From Sva-07 sp963715825 (GTDB lineage Bacteria > Actinomycetota > Acidimicrobiia > Acidimicrobiales > Ilumatobacteraceae), in the NCBI GenBank assembly GCA_963715825.1, contig CAVQSI010000006.1:62001-126000 (forward strand): DNA of 64,000 bases. The letters are read 5' to 3'. Below the pieces are notes generated by a model that was not told where the DNA came from, ran no database searches, and saw nothing but the letters and a program-made list of their open reading frames with translations. Each line of letters starts with the position of its first letter. Within the stretch, counting starts at the first letter, position 1. This document shows positions 36,922-45,072 of the stretch, in pieces. The translations under genes were made by a program, and so were the position numbers.

Positions 36922-37509
36922 TCAGCGGCCGTGCAGGAGCTCGCGGATCAGCGGTTCGTAGTGTTCGAGGGGGTTGCTGACGTAGTCGGCGTCGAAGGCC
37001 GTCTGGTCGTACTTGGCGCAGAATTCCTCGGTGTGGTCGAAGTACGGCGAGTCGCGGTGCGCCTCGCGGGCGTTCTTGTCCATCCCGATGTAGTCCCAGA
37101 AGTAGTAGCCCTGGAACTCGCCGTGGTGCTTGACCATGAAGTAGTTGGCCTCGGACACGAACGGCTTGAGGATGCCGGCGGCGATGTCGGGGTGGCTGTA
37201 CGGGCTGAGCGTGTCGCCGATGTCGTGGAGCAGGGCGCACAGCACGTACTCGTCGTCGCGCCCGTCCTTCTCGGCGCGGGTGGCGGTCTGCAGGCTGTGT
37301 TCGAGCCGGTTGACCGGGAAGCCGCCGTGGTCGAACTCGAGGGCGCGCATCAGCTCGATGACGCGTTCGGCGACGAACGACTGCGTGATCGCCAACTGCG
37401 GGGCGATGATCGCCCAGTCCTCGGCGGTCGACTCCTCGAACGACGTGAACGAGGCGCGAGGGTGCGCACTGCCGGTCGGGTCGGTGCTGGTCGGGTCGGT
37501 GATCGTCAT
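36922..37509 (-). CDS. HD-domain metal-dependent phosphohydrolase family protein
   Basis: HD-domain protein of 195 residues. LEHSLQTATRAEKDG supplies the first His, LCALLHDIGDTLSP the HD pair, and MVKHHGEFQGYYFW a further His cluster. This resembles PhnZ/TmpB-like HD proteins, some of which are di-iron oxygenases rather than hydrolases. The ATG overlaps the stop of the second coxL (ATGA), an unusual pairing suggesting that it acts on the hydroxylase's product or regulates it; this is inference. It has no signal peptide. Confidence 0.78.
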   Translation of the reverse strand: MTITDPTSTDPTGSAHPRASFTSFEESTAEDWAIIAPQLAITQSFVAERVIELMRALEFDHGGFPVNRLEHSLQTATRAEKDGRDDEYVLCALLHDIGDTLSPYSHPDIAAGILKPFVSEANYFMVKHHGEFQGYYFWDYIGMDKNAREAHRDSPYFDHTEEFCAKYDQTAFDADYVSNPLEHYEPLIRELLHGR

Positions 37510-39812
37510 GCGGTGGCTCCTTGCGCGGTGGCTTCCTGGATGGCCCGCCAGACCTTCTCGGCGGTGGCGGGCATGTCGATGTGGCGGATGCCGAGGTGGC
37601 TCAGGGCATCGATCACGGCGGACTGCACGGCCGGGGTCGAGCCGATCGTGCCGGACTCGCCGATCCCCTTGGCGCCGAGCGGGTTGACGAACGTCGGGGT
37701 CTCCATGTGGATCACCTCGAAGCTCGGCAGTTCGGTGGCCGAGATCATCCCGTAGTCGGCGAGGTTCGACGTGACCGGGTTGCCGTCCTCGTCGTAGCGG
37801 ACCTCCTCGAGCAGGGCCTGTGCGGAACCCTGGGCGATACCGCCGTGGATCTGCCCGTCGAGCAGCATCGGGTTGACCACCCGGCCGGCGTCGTCGCAGG
37901 CGATCTGGCGCAGGTGCTTGACCTGTCCGGTGCCGGTGTCGACTTCGACCACGGCGACGTGGGCGCCGAACGGGAACGTCGCCTGGCCGGCGTCGAACCG
38001 GGTGGCGATGGTGAGGTCGTCGCCCTGGCTCTTGGCAGCGACGGCGAGGTCGGCCCACGTCTTCGCGACGGCCGGTGTGCCGGCGACGTGGAACGATCCG
38101 TTGTCCTTGTCGAGCACGATGTCGGCCTCCGCGGCCTCCAACAGCGATGCGGCCAGCTTCTGGGCCTTCTCGACGAGTTCGATCGACGCCTTGTTGACCG
38201 CGACGCCGCCCTGCTGGAGCGAGCGCGACCCCATGGTGCCGCCACCCTCGGGGACGAGGTCGGTGTCGCCCCAGATGAGCGTGATCTTGTCCATCGGGAT
38301 GCCGGTCTGGTCGCTGGCGATCATCGACCACGACGTGTCGTGACCCTGGCCGTGCGGCGAGGTGCCGGTGTACACGAGGGCGGATCCGTCGTCCTGCACC
38401 TCGATCTTGGCCGCCTCGCCCATCGGGTCGACGCCGCCGGTGATCTCGACGTACACGCTGACGCCGATGCCGAGCTGCTTGTCGTCGCCGGCCTCGCGGC
38501 GGCGGGCCTGCTCGGCGCGCAGGTCGGCGTAGCCGGCGGCCTCGAGCGCCTTGTCGAGGGCGCCCTCGTAGTCGCCGACGTCGTAGGTGTGGCCGATCGC
38601 CGTGGCGTGCGACTCGAGGAACTTCGGGATCAGGTTCATCCGGCGGACCTCGGCGGGATCCTTGCCGATCTCGGCGGCGAAGAGATCCATCGCCCGTTCG
38701 GCGGCCGCGGTCGCCTCGGGCCGACCGGCGCCCCGGTACGGCACCGTCGGCGTGGTGTTGGTGAGCACGGTGGTGGCGCGACACTCGACGTTGGGAATGT
38801 CGTACACCGCCTGCGCCATCGGGCGGGTCATCGCGAAGCCGAGCACGCCGCCGACGTCCATGAACCCGCCGGCGTCCTGGAACAGGTGCAGCTGGTAGTG
38901 CGTGACCTTGCCCTCACGGGTGCCGCCGATGGTGACGTACTGGAGCTGGGCGCGGCCGTGGCCCATGTTCATCATCGATTCGCTGCGGGTCTCGCGCCAG
39001 CGCACCGGTCGCCCGAGGGCCTTGGAGATCGGACCGAGCAGCATCTCCTCGGCGTACGTGCCGATCTTGGCGCCGAACGCGCCGCCGACGTCGGGCGTGA
39101 TCACGCGGACCTGGTCGGCCTCGACACCGTTCGCCGCAGCGATCGGGGCCTTCACGCCCTGGGCGTGCTGCGTGGAGAGCCACTGGTGGAGGCGCCCGTC
39201 GACCCACGTGGCCGCAGAGCCGCGCACCTCGAGCGGGCACGGGGCGACACGCTGGTTGAGGAAGCGTCCCGTGACCACGACCTCGCAGTCGGCGAAGTAG
39301 TCGTCGGTGTCGGTGTTCTCGGGCATGCCGAGCGCCGTGGTGTCGAACACGGCATTGGAGCCGGCCGCTTCGTAGATCAGGGTCTCGGACGCCATCGACG
39401 CCTCGATGTCGATGAGCGCCGGGAGGAAGTCGACGTCGACGAACACCATCTCGGCGGCGTCGGTGGCCTGCGCGAGCGTCTCGGCGACGATCGCCACCAC
39501 CGGTTCGCCGACGAAGCGGACCTTGTCGCTGGCGAGCAGCGTGCGGGCGACGGCGGGGTTGAAGTTCGACGGCACCGGCTCGAGGCCGAGCGACTCGGCG
39601 GTGAACACGCCGACCACACCGGGCATGTCCTTCACGCCCTCGACGTCGATCGACAGGATCGTGCCGTGGGCGACGGCCGAGCGGGCATACACGACGTGGA
39701 GGGCGCCGGCGAGCAGGTCCTCGTGCAGGTCGTCGACGTACATGCCGCCGGTCGTGAGGAACTTGGGGTCTTCCTTGCGTTGGACTCGGGTCCCCAGGAT
39801 GCTTCCGGCCAC
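37506..39812 (-). CDS. CoxL-type molybdopterin subunit, form II (copy 2)
   Basis: Second large subunit, 768 residues, clearly homologous to copy 1 but divergent. Active-site loop PYRGAGR (form II-like, Pro replacing Ala), GGAFGAKIGTYAEE, GTSPHGQGHDTSWSM, and GIGESGTIGSTPA with the catalytic Glu. No CoxM or CoxS gene adjoins it, so it must borrow those of copy 1 or partners elsewhere. The GTG at 39810-39812 (VAGSILGTRVQRKEDP) follows AAGGGGGC; a longer frame to 39926 is antisense-like. It is coupled to the HD protein. Confidence 0.88.
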   Translation of the reverse strand: MAGSILGTRVQRKEDPKFLTTGGMYVDDLHEDLLAGALHVVYARSAVAHGTILSIDVEGVKDMPGVVGVFTAESLGLEPVPSNFNPAVARTLLASDKVRFVGEPVVAIVAETLAQATDAAEMVFVDVDFLPALIDIEASMASETLIYEAAGSNAVFDTTALGMPENTDTDDYFADCEVVVTGRFLNQRVAPCPLEVRGSAATWVDGRLHQWLSTQHAQGVKAPIAAANGVEADQVRVITPDVGGAFGAKIGTYAEEMLLGPISKALGRPVRWRETRSESMMNMGHGRAQLQYVTIGGTREGKVTHYQLHLFQDAGGFMDVGGVLGFAMTRPMAQAVYDIPNVECRATTVLTNTTPTVPYRGAGRPEATAAAERAMDLFAAEIGKDPAEVRRMNLIPKFLESHATAIGHTYDVGDYEGALDKALEAAGYADLRAEQARRREAGDDKQLGIGVSVYVEITGGVDPMGEAAKIEVQDDGSALVYTGTSPHGQGHDTSWSMIASDQTGIPMDKITLIWGDTDLVPEGGGTMGSRSLQQGGVAVNKASIELVEKAQKLAASLLEAAEADIVLDKDNGSFHVAGTPAVAKTWADLAVAAKSQGDDLTIATRFDAGQATFPFGAHVAVVEVDTGTGQVKHLRQIACDDAGRVVNPMLLDGQIHGGIAQGSAQALLEEVRYDEDGNPVTSNLADYGMISATELPSFEVIHMETPTFVNPLGAKGIGESGTIGSTPAVQSAVIDALSHLGIRHIDMPATAEKVWRAIQEATAQGATA

Positions 39813-39853
39813 GTGTGCCCCCTTGTGCTGTGTTGGCGTGAACGCCTGCGAAC

Positions 39854-40351
39854 CTAGTCGGCAACGGCGGGCGCGGGCCCAGCCGTGCGGGCCGCAAAGA
39901 TCTGGGTGACCACGTTGTAGGGCCATCCGTCGGGAAGGACCCTCGGCACGGGCGGAAGCGGCAGGATCGTGAACCGCTGATCGCCCTCCTCGACGAAGCC
40001 GATCTCCTCGCGCGCTGCCTCACGGACGCCGGCGTCGGTACCGAGTCGTTCGACCTCGCCCGCCAGCTGGCCGTTGACGCGCTGCAGTTCGTCGAGTTCG
40101 GCCTGGCGTTGGACGAGCTGGTCGCCCTGGTCGAACCACGTGCCCATGGGCAGGATGAACACCGCGGCGGCGATCATGGCGATCACCAGCAGCACGAAGA
40201 TGCCGCTGAACAGCGCCAGCTTGGGCCGGCGGAAGATGCGCTTCTCGACCGGGATCGGCCGCGTGAAGTCGCCCAGACGCGAACGGCCCTCGTCGGATGC
40301 CTTCGGTTGCTCCTTCGGCCTCGGGATCGAGGTGGTCTTCGACCGACTCAC
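39854..40351 (-). CDS. FtsB/DivIC-type septum formation initiator
   Basis: Bitopic cell-division protein of 165 residues. It has a cytoplasmic basic tail of about 40 residues, one helix (LALFSGIFVLLVIAMIAAAVFIL) and an extracytoplasmic coiled coil (LVQRQAELDELQRVNGQLAGEVERLG). The coiled coil links FtsL/FtsQ and FtsW/I in the divisome. Its place just after eno is conserved in actinobacteria. The GTG at 40349-40351 is chosen; an in-frame start at 40399 would add 16 Gly/Cys-rich residues. DUF501 and ppx, its normal neighbours, lie 24 kb away. Confidence 0.82.
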   Translation of the reverse strand: MSRSKTTSIPRPKEQPKASDEGRSRLGDFTRPIPVEKRIFRRPKLALFSGIFVLLVIAMIAAAVFILPMGTWFDQGDQLVQRQAELDELQRVNGQLAGEVERLGTDAGVREAAREEIGFVEEGDQRFTILPLPPVPRVLPDGWPYNVVTQIFAARTAGPAPAVAD

Positions 40352-40430
40352 GCCGCCATTGTCGCAGGAAGCCCCACCGTTTCCGTGGCAACCCCCCAAC
40401 CACCGGTGATCCCACCGCCGCCAACCCGTC

Positions 40431-40820
40431 GCGATGAGCGAGAGGTGGCGCCGGCGGTCCGTTCGCTCATCGCGGGCGCGTGGGACTGTGTGGCGATGAG
40501 CGAGAGGTGGCGCCGGCGGTCCGTTCGCTCATCGCGGCTGCGTGGGACTGTGTGGCGATGAGCGAGTGGTGGCGCCGGCGGTCCGTTCGCTCATCGCGGC
40601 CGCGTGGGACTGTGTGGCGATGAGCGAGTGGTGGCGCCGGCGGTCCGTTCGCTCATCGCGGCGCGTGGGACTGTGTGGCGATGAGCGAAGGTGGCGCCGG
40701 CGGTCCGTTCGCTCATCGCGGCCGCGCGGTGCCGGGCGCGCCGGCGAGGGAAGCGCCAGCGACGAGGCGGACGAGGCCGACCCCGATCAGCCAAGCGCCA
40801 GCGTGCGGTGAGGCCGAGCT
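40431..40820. repeat. Family A repeat locus 2: five 62-bp hairpin units plus 3' module
   Basis: Five near-identical tandem units start at 40431, 40493, 40555, 40617 and 40678. Each holds GCGATGAGCGA and TCGCTCATCGC, a perfect 11-bp inverted repeat around a GC-rich 21-nt centre. Units are joined by a linker ending CGTGGGACTGTGTG. The 3' module at 40741-40782 and the tail at 40805-40819 match loci 1 and 3. The enolase frame runs through the module and stops inside the arm of unit 5. Apart from this array, the 361-bp gap 40352-40712 holds no gene. Confidence 0.9.
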
Positions 40821-42101
40821 ACTTGACAACGGCGCGAGGGCGGACTTGCCGCGGTACTCGGCGGTGTCGCCGAGTTCTGCCTCGATGCGCAGCAGCTGGT
40901 TGTACTTGGCGACGCGATCGCTGCGGGCGGGGGCGCCGGTCTTGATCTGGCCGCAGTTGGTGGCGACGGCGAGGTCGGCGATGGTGGCGTCCTCGGTTTC
41001 ACCGGAGCGGTGGCTCATCACCGAGGTGAAGCCGTGGCGGGTGGCCAGGCCGACGGTGTCGAGCGTTTCGGTGAGCGAGCCGATCTGATTGACCTTGATC
41101 AGGATCGAGTTGGCGGCCTTCTTGTCGATGCCGATCTGCAAGCGGGCCGAGTTGGTGACGAACAGGTCGTCGCCGACGAGTTGCACGCGATCGCCGACGG
41201 CGGCGTTGAGCGTGGACCAACCCTCCCAGTCGTTCTCGTCCATGGCATCTTCGATCGAGACGATGGGGTAGCTGTCGACGAGGCGCACCCAGTAGTCGGT
41301 CATCTCCGACGGCGTGAGCACCTTGCCTTCGCCGGCGAGGTGGTAGGCGCCGTCGCGGTAGATCTCGCTGGTGGCCGGGTCGAGGGCGATGGCGATGTCG
41401 TCGCCGGGTGTGAAGCCGGCCTTGGTGATCGCTTCGACGAGGACCTGGATGGCTTCTTCGTTCGAGTCGAGGTTCGGAGCGAAGCCACCTTCGTCGCCGA
41501 CAGCGGTGGAGAGGCCGCGGTCCTTGATCACCTGCTTGAGCACGTGGTAGGTCTCGGTTCCCCAGCGCAGCGCCTCGGAGAAACTCGGCGCGCCGACGGG
41601 CATCACCATGAATTCCTGGAGGTCGATCGAGTTGTCGGCGTGCACACCGCCGTTGATCACGTTCATCATCGGAACCGGCAGCACGTGCGCGTTGGGCCCG
41701 CCCAGGTAGGTGTAGAGCGGGAGGTCGAGCTCGATCGCGGCCGCCTTGGCGATTGCGAGGCTGGTTCCCAGCACGGCGTTCGCTCCCAGGCGGGCCTTGT
41801 TGTCGGTGCCGTCGAGGTCGAGCATCACCCGGTCGAGGAACCGCTGATCGGTGGCGTCGAACCCTTCGAGCGCGTCGGCGATCTCGCCGTTGACGAAGCC
41901 GACGGCGTTCAGCACGCCCTTGCCGCCGTAGCGCTCGCCGCCGTCGCGCAGTTCGACGGCTTCGTGCTCGCCGGTGGACGCGCCCGATGGCACCGCCGCG
42001 CGACCCAGGGCCCCGGAGTCGAGCAGGACCTCGACTTCGACGGTTGGGTTCCCACGGGAATCCAGGATCTCGCGTCCGGTGATGCTCAGGATCTCGCTCA
42101 T
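40713..42101 (-). CDS. eno: Enolase with repeat-derived C-terminal extension
   Basis: Enolase interconverts 2-phosphoglycerate and phosphoenolpyruvate in glycolysis. Of 462 residues, the first 425 or so match the family, with PSGASTGEHEAVELRDGG, VPMMNVINGGVHADN, STAVGDEGGFAPNL, the SIEDAMDENDWEGW and LVGDDLFVTN metal sites, KVNQIGS and SHRSGETED. The last 37 codons (from about 40826) come from a family A repeat module, and the TGA lies within its hairpin arm, so the ancestral stop has been lost. The tail is hydrophobic (LIGVGLVRLVAGASLAGA). ATG at 42099-42101. Order mfd-mazG-eno-ftsB is ancestral, here with two extra genes before eno. Confidence 0.93.
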   Translation of the reverse strand: MSEILSITGREILDSRGNPTVEVEVLLDSGALGRAAVPSGASTGEHEAVELRDGGERYGGKGVLNAVGFVNGEIADALEGFDATDQRFLDRVMLDLDGTDNKARLGANAVLGTSLAIAKAAAIELDLPLYTYLGGPNAHVLPVPMMNVINGGVHADNSIDLQEFMVMPVGAPSFSEALRWGTETYHVLKQVIKDRGLSTAVGDEGGFAPNLDSNEEAIQVLVEAITKAGFTPGDDIAIALDPATSEIYRDGAYHLAGEGKVLTPSEMTDYWVRLVDSYPIVSIEDAMDENDWEGWSTLNAAVGDRVQLVGDDLFVTNSARLQIGIDKKAANSILIKVNQIGSLTETLDTVGLATRHGFTSVMSHRSGETEDATIADLAVATNCGQIKTGAPARSDRVAKYNQLLRIEAELGDTAEYRGKSALAPLSSSSASPHAGAWLIGVGLVRLVAGASLAGAPGTARPR

Positions 42102-42439
42102 GTCCCCAACGTATCGGAGGGGGCGGCCGCCGTCCGAGAGGCATTTGGTCAACACGTGCGCGCTCGGTCTCGCTCCCTCCGGGTGTTTCTGCTCAAGTTG
42201 CTCAGCCCCCAGGCCGATGACGACGACATGGAACCGCTGGATCCTCGACCGGTGGGCACGATGATGCCGCCGCCCGCGGGTCCCGTCGCGCCGATCACGA
42301 CGAGGATGGCGACGATCCCGCCGCCACCCCGGCCGTCCTCGCTGCCCCGTCGGGGGGCGCGACCTGGACGAACGAATCGCCGTTGCCGTCCCCACACGTC
42401 GGCGCGTCGGCGCCTCGCGCTGCGGTGAAGCTCCGGCCG
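42102..42439. other. Divergent intergenic region eno / membrane protein, with a possible lost Pro-rich N-terminus
   Basis: The 338-bp gap should hold the divergent promoters of eno and the membrane-protein gene. I see no convincing -35/-10 pair. From the ATG at 42228 another frame encodes a Pro-rich stretch (GTMMPPPAGPVAPITTRM, later IPPPPRPSSLP) like the N-terminus of the paralogue downstream, while the membrane gene's own frame is open from 42221. A one-base deletion near 42340-42355 could have separated them. Confidence 0.4.
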
Positions 42440-43990
42440 ATGGCACCGTGGCGGATCGTCGGGGCGGTCACGCTTGCCGCCACGTTCGCACTCATGGGCT
42501 GGCAGGTGCAGCGATTGATCGACGATCAGCCCTGGTCCGATGCCGTGATGTGGGTGTCCGTGCTGACCGGTTTCGTCGCGACCCTGTGCGTGCTGGGCTG
42601 GACCTGGGTCACCACCGACAACGCCCGTCGTCTCGTCGAACCAGCGAACCGGGCGAACCTCCCGGACCCCGCCGCAGCGGTGCGCACCTGGATCATCCCG
42701 TTCGCGTTCGTGGCCGTCGCCGTCGGCGTGGTGATCCTGCTCGGCGAGCGATCCGGCACCGGGTCAGACGGTGCCGTGGACGGCACGGTGTCGGCGGTAC
42801 CGCTCGCCGTGGCCGTCGTGGCGCTGTTGCTGGCGATCCCCATGACGTACCGGCCGATGTACCACCTCGCCGGCGTCGTTCGTCAAGTCGGTGGCTACAC
42901 CGTGAGGGTCGCGCAGTGGATGTGGGTGCCCGTCGTGATGGGACTGGTCGGGGTCGCCTCGATCGTTGCGCTGCGCTTCGCCGGTGTCGACGATCCGAAC
43001 GACGCAGCGACCGGAGCCGACGGCTGGGTGCCGCTGTGGGTGGTCGCCGTGGTCGCCATTGCGCCGTGCGTGATCACGATTCTCCTCGCCTGGCGCGCAG
43101 CGTCATCGGTCGAGGACGCCATCACCGTCGCAGCGGCCCGGCGGAAACTCGGCGGCGCAACGCCACCGAATCGGACCCGCAGGGCGACACCATCGGGCAC
43201 CGGACGCCGCGTTGTCGCGACCGAGCGGATCGACCTCCTGGTCGGTGCCGACGTGCTCCGACTGCTGATGGTGACGCTCGTGGCCGGTCTCGCCCTGTTG
43301 AGTCTCGTCGGCGCCATCGTGACCGGCCTGCTGTGGATGGATTCACGCGACACCGGTGTGCTGCCGGCGGAACGCCAACGCACCTGGGACGCGCTCGACG
43401 CGCTCCGTGCAGCGTCGGCCGGGGTGATCGCCGCCCTGCTCGTCGCGGTCGTCGCCTGGACGTTCGTGACCGTGATCAATGTGCGCCGCACCACGGGTCG
43501 ACGCTTCAATCCGGTGCTTGCGGCCGTGTTGTGGCCGGCGGCGGCTGGCGCGGTCTGGTGGATCGCCGACAGGGTGATCGTCGATGCGTCGATCGGCCGC
43601 GTCGTGCTCGGCTTCGCCGCGCAGGCTGCGGTGCTCTCGGTGCCGTTCCTCGCCCTCGAGCGTTGTGCTGATGCGGTCGGCGCCCGGCGCACCCCGCTGC
43701 GCATCGTGTACGTCCTCGCCGTGGTGCTGCTGATCCACGTCCAGGGCCTCGGTGGGCTCCTGCGCCTCCCGGACTCTGCGACGACGACCGAGGTCGGCCG
43801 TCTCGCCGGCTACTTGGCGATCGGTGCGCTCATCCAACTGTGTTCGACGCTCGCCGTCACCGACGCCTGTCGGGCGCTGTCGCGTACGTGCCGGCACGAA
43901 GCCGACCACCACAACATGCTCGTCGAGGCCCGCCGTTCGGCCGTGCAGGGTGCTGCTCGACCCCCCTCGGACGCCGCCACACCGTCATGA
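42440..43990 (+). CDS. Polytopic membrane protein, paralogue A
   Basis: Unrecognised membrane protein of about 516 residues with eleven or so hydrophobic segments and no enzyme motif. Segments such as WTWVTTDNARRLVEPANRAN and RVAQWMWVPVVMGLVGVASI have counterparts in the next gene (ARLVPATRYRQP; RVVAAWFWLPLFSIVGVLLV), so the two are paralogues. The start is uncertain: ATG 42440 is used, but GTG 42425 and TTG 42383 are in frame, and a Pro-rich upstream exon-like stretch may belong to it. The stop overlaps the next ATG by four bases. Confidence 0.65.
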   Translation: MAPWRIVGAVTLAATFALMGWQVQRLIDDQPWSDAVMWVSVLTGFVATLCVLGWTWVTTDNARRLVEPANRANLPDPAAAVRTWIIPFAFVAVAVGVVILLGERSGTGSDGAVDGTVSAVPLAVAVVALLLAIPMTYRPMYHLAGVVRQVGGYTVRVAQWMWVPVVMGLVGVASIVALRFAGVDDPNDAATGADGWVPLWVVAVVAIAPCVITILLAWRAASSVEDAITVAAARRKLGGATPPNRTRRATPSGTGRRVVATERIDLLVGADVLRLLMVTLVAGLALLSLVGAIVTGLLWMDSRDTGVLPAERQRTWDALDALRAASAGVIAALLVAVVAWTFVTVINVRRTTGRRFNPVLAAVLWPAAAGAVWWIADRVIVDASIGRVVLGFAAQAAVLSVPFLALERCADAVGARRTPLRIVYVLAVVLLIHVQGLGGLLRLPDSATTTEVGRLAGYLAIGALIQLCSTLAVTDACRALSRTCRHEADHHNMLVEARRSAVQGAARPPSDAATPS

Positions 43991-45039
43991 CCTCGTCGAA
44001 CGGTCTTCCTCGCGTGCCGCCGGTCGCGCCCGCGCTGCCCGCTTCGTCAGCGCCGCCGCCGCCGCCACCGCCGCCGCCGCCGCCACCGCCACCGCCGCCT
44101 TCGCCAACGCCGCCGCCCTCGCCAACACCGCCGCCTTCGCCAACACCGCCGCCACCGGAATCGCCGACCCTGTCAGCCGCCACCCCGCCACCGCCCGCTG
44201 CGGTCCCGGTGTCGCAATCGATTCCACCGGACGCGTTCGAGGGCCACTCGTTCACGCCGCTGCGCTCCGATCCGCCGCCTCGGCTGTTCGCAACATGGTG
44301 GTTGCGGTACCTGCTCGCGCTCTCGCAGCTGGTCGGCATCGCCGTGGTCCTGCTGCGCGAGTACGACGTGCCGGGTGGCATGGACGTGCTGTTCGTGGTG
44401 GTCCCCCACGTCATGGCTGCGGTCATGCTCGTCGGGTGGAGCGCGCTCGCCATGCTCGACGCCGCGCGACTCGTTCCCGCCACGCGTTACCGGCAGCCCT
44501 CTCGCGCGTGGGTGGCGGTGGTGTTGTGGCTCGCAGCGTTCGGCGCACCGGTGCTGGCGGTCGCGACCATCGACCGGGTCCGCGAGCGCGTCGCCGACGG
44601 CACCGACGACCTGCTCCCGGTCAGCATCGCCGTGGTCGTGCTCATGGGATGCTTCATCCTCGTCTGGCTGCCCTTCCGATACCACGTCCGCCAGGCCCAC
44701 CGCATCGGCGCGCCGGTACGTGTCGTGGCGGCCTGGTTCTGGCTGCCGTTGTTCTCGATCGTCGGTGTGCTCCTCGTGATGGCGCTCGGACTCCACGACG
44801 TGCTCGCCGAGAACGGATTCACCGACCTCGAACGCACCGCGCAGGTCGCCGTGCTCTACGGCGTGCCGGCGCTGATGTTCGCGATGACCACGTGGCGGGC
44901 GACGACCGTGTTCGACGAAGTGATCGAGCTGCGCTGGCTGCGCTGGCGCACCGACTGGGAACAGACGCTCGTGGCGTTCGCCGCCCAACCGCCGCCAGGC
45001 CCCGAGGCGTCACCGGCCATCGACCGTCGCCGGCCCTGA
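43987..45039 (+). CDS. Proline-rich polytopic membrane protein, paralogue B
   Basis: Protein of 350 residues, coupled to paralogue A by ATGA. Residues of about 22-60 are an extreme proline run (about sixteen consecutive Pro, then SPTPPP repeats) that would need EF-P for translation. A linker and about six to seven membrane helices follow from residue 105 on. No catalytic motif is visible. The charged C-terminus ends in RRRP. Pro-rich cytoplasmic tails often recruit partners. It sits between mazG and eno, where other actinobacteria have no such pair. Confidence 0.7.
   Translation: MTSSNGLPRVPPVAPALPASSAPPPPPPPPPPPPPPPPSPTPPPSPTPPPSPTPPPPESPTLSAATPPPPAAVPVSQSIPPDAFEGHSFTPLRSDPPPRLFATWWLRYLLALSQLVGIAVVLLREYDVPGGMDVLFVVVPHVMAAVMLVGWSALAMLDAARLVPATRYRQPSRAWVAVVLWLAAFGAPVLAVATIDRVRERVADGTDDLLPVSIAVVVLMGCFILVWLPFRYHVRQAHRIGAPVRVVAAWFWLPLFSIVGVLLVMALGLHDVLAENGFTDLERTAQVAVLYGVPALMFAMTTWRATTVFDEVIELRWLRWRTDWEQTLVAFAAQPPPGPEASPAIDRRRP
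44049..44155. repeat. CCG/CCA microsatellite coding for the polyproline tract
   Basis: Near-uninterrupted CCG and CCA codons followed by CCG-CCG-CCY-TCG-CCA-ACA-type 15-base repeats. Slippage in multiples of three would change tract length without breaking the frame. Confidence 0.8.
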
Positions 45040-45072
45040 CCGTCGCCGGTCTCGAGCCCGGCGCACCGGCGC

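Noticed and set aside
40431..40720. CRISPR array
   Set aside because: The intervals between palindromes are themselves repeated, not unique spacers, and no cas genes are present.
43987..45039. Polyproline tract as a sequencing artefact
   Set aside because: The frame stays open through it into well-formed membrane helices, and the start is coupled to the previous gene.
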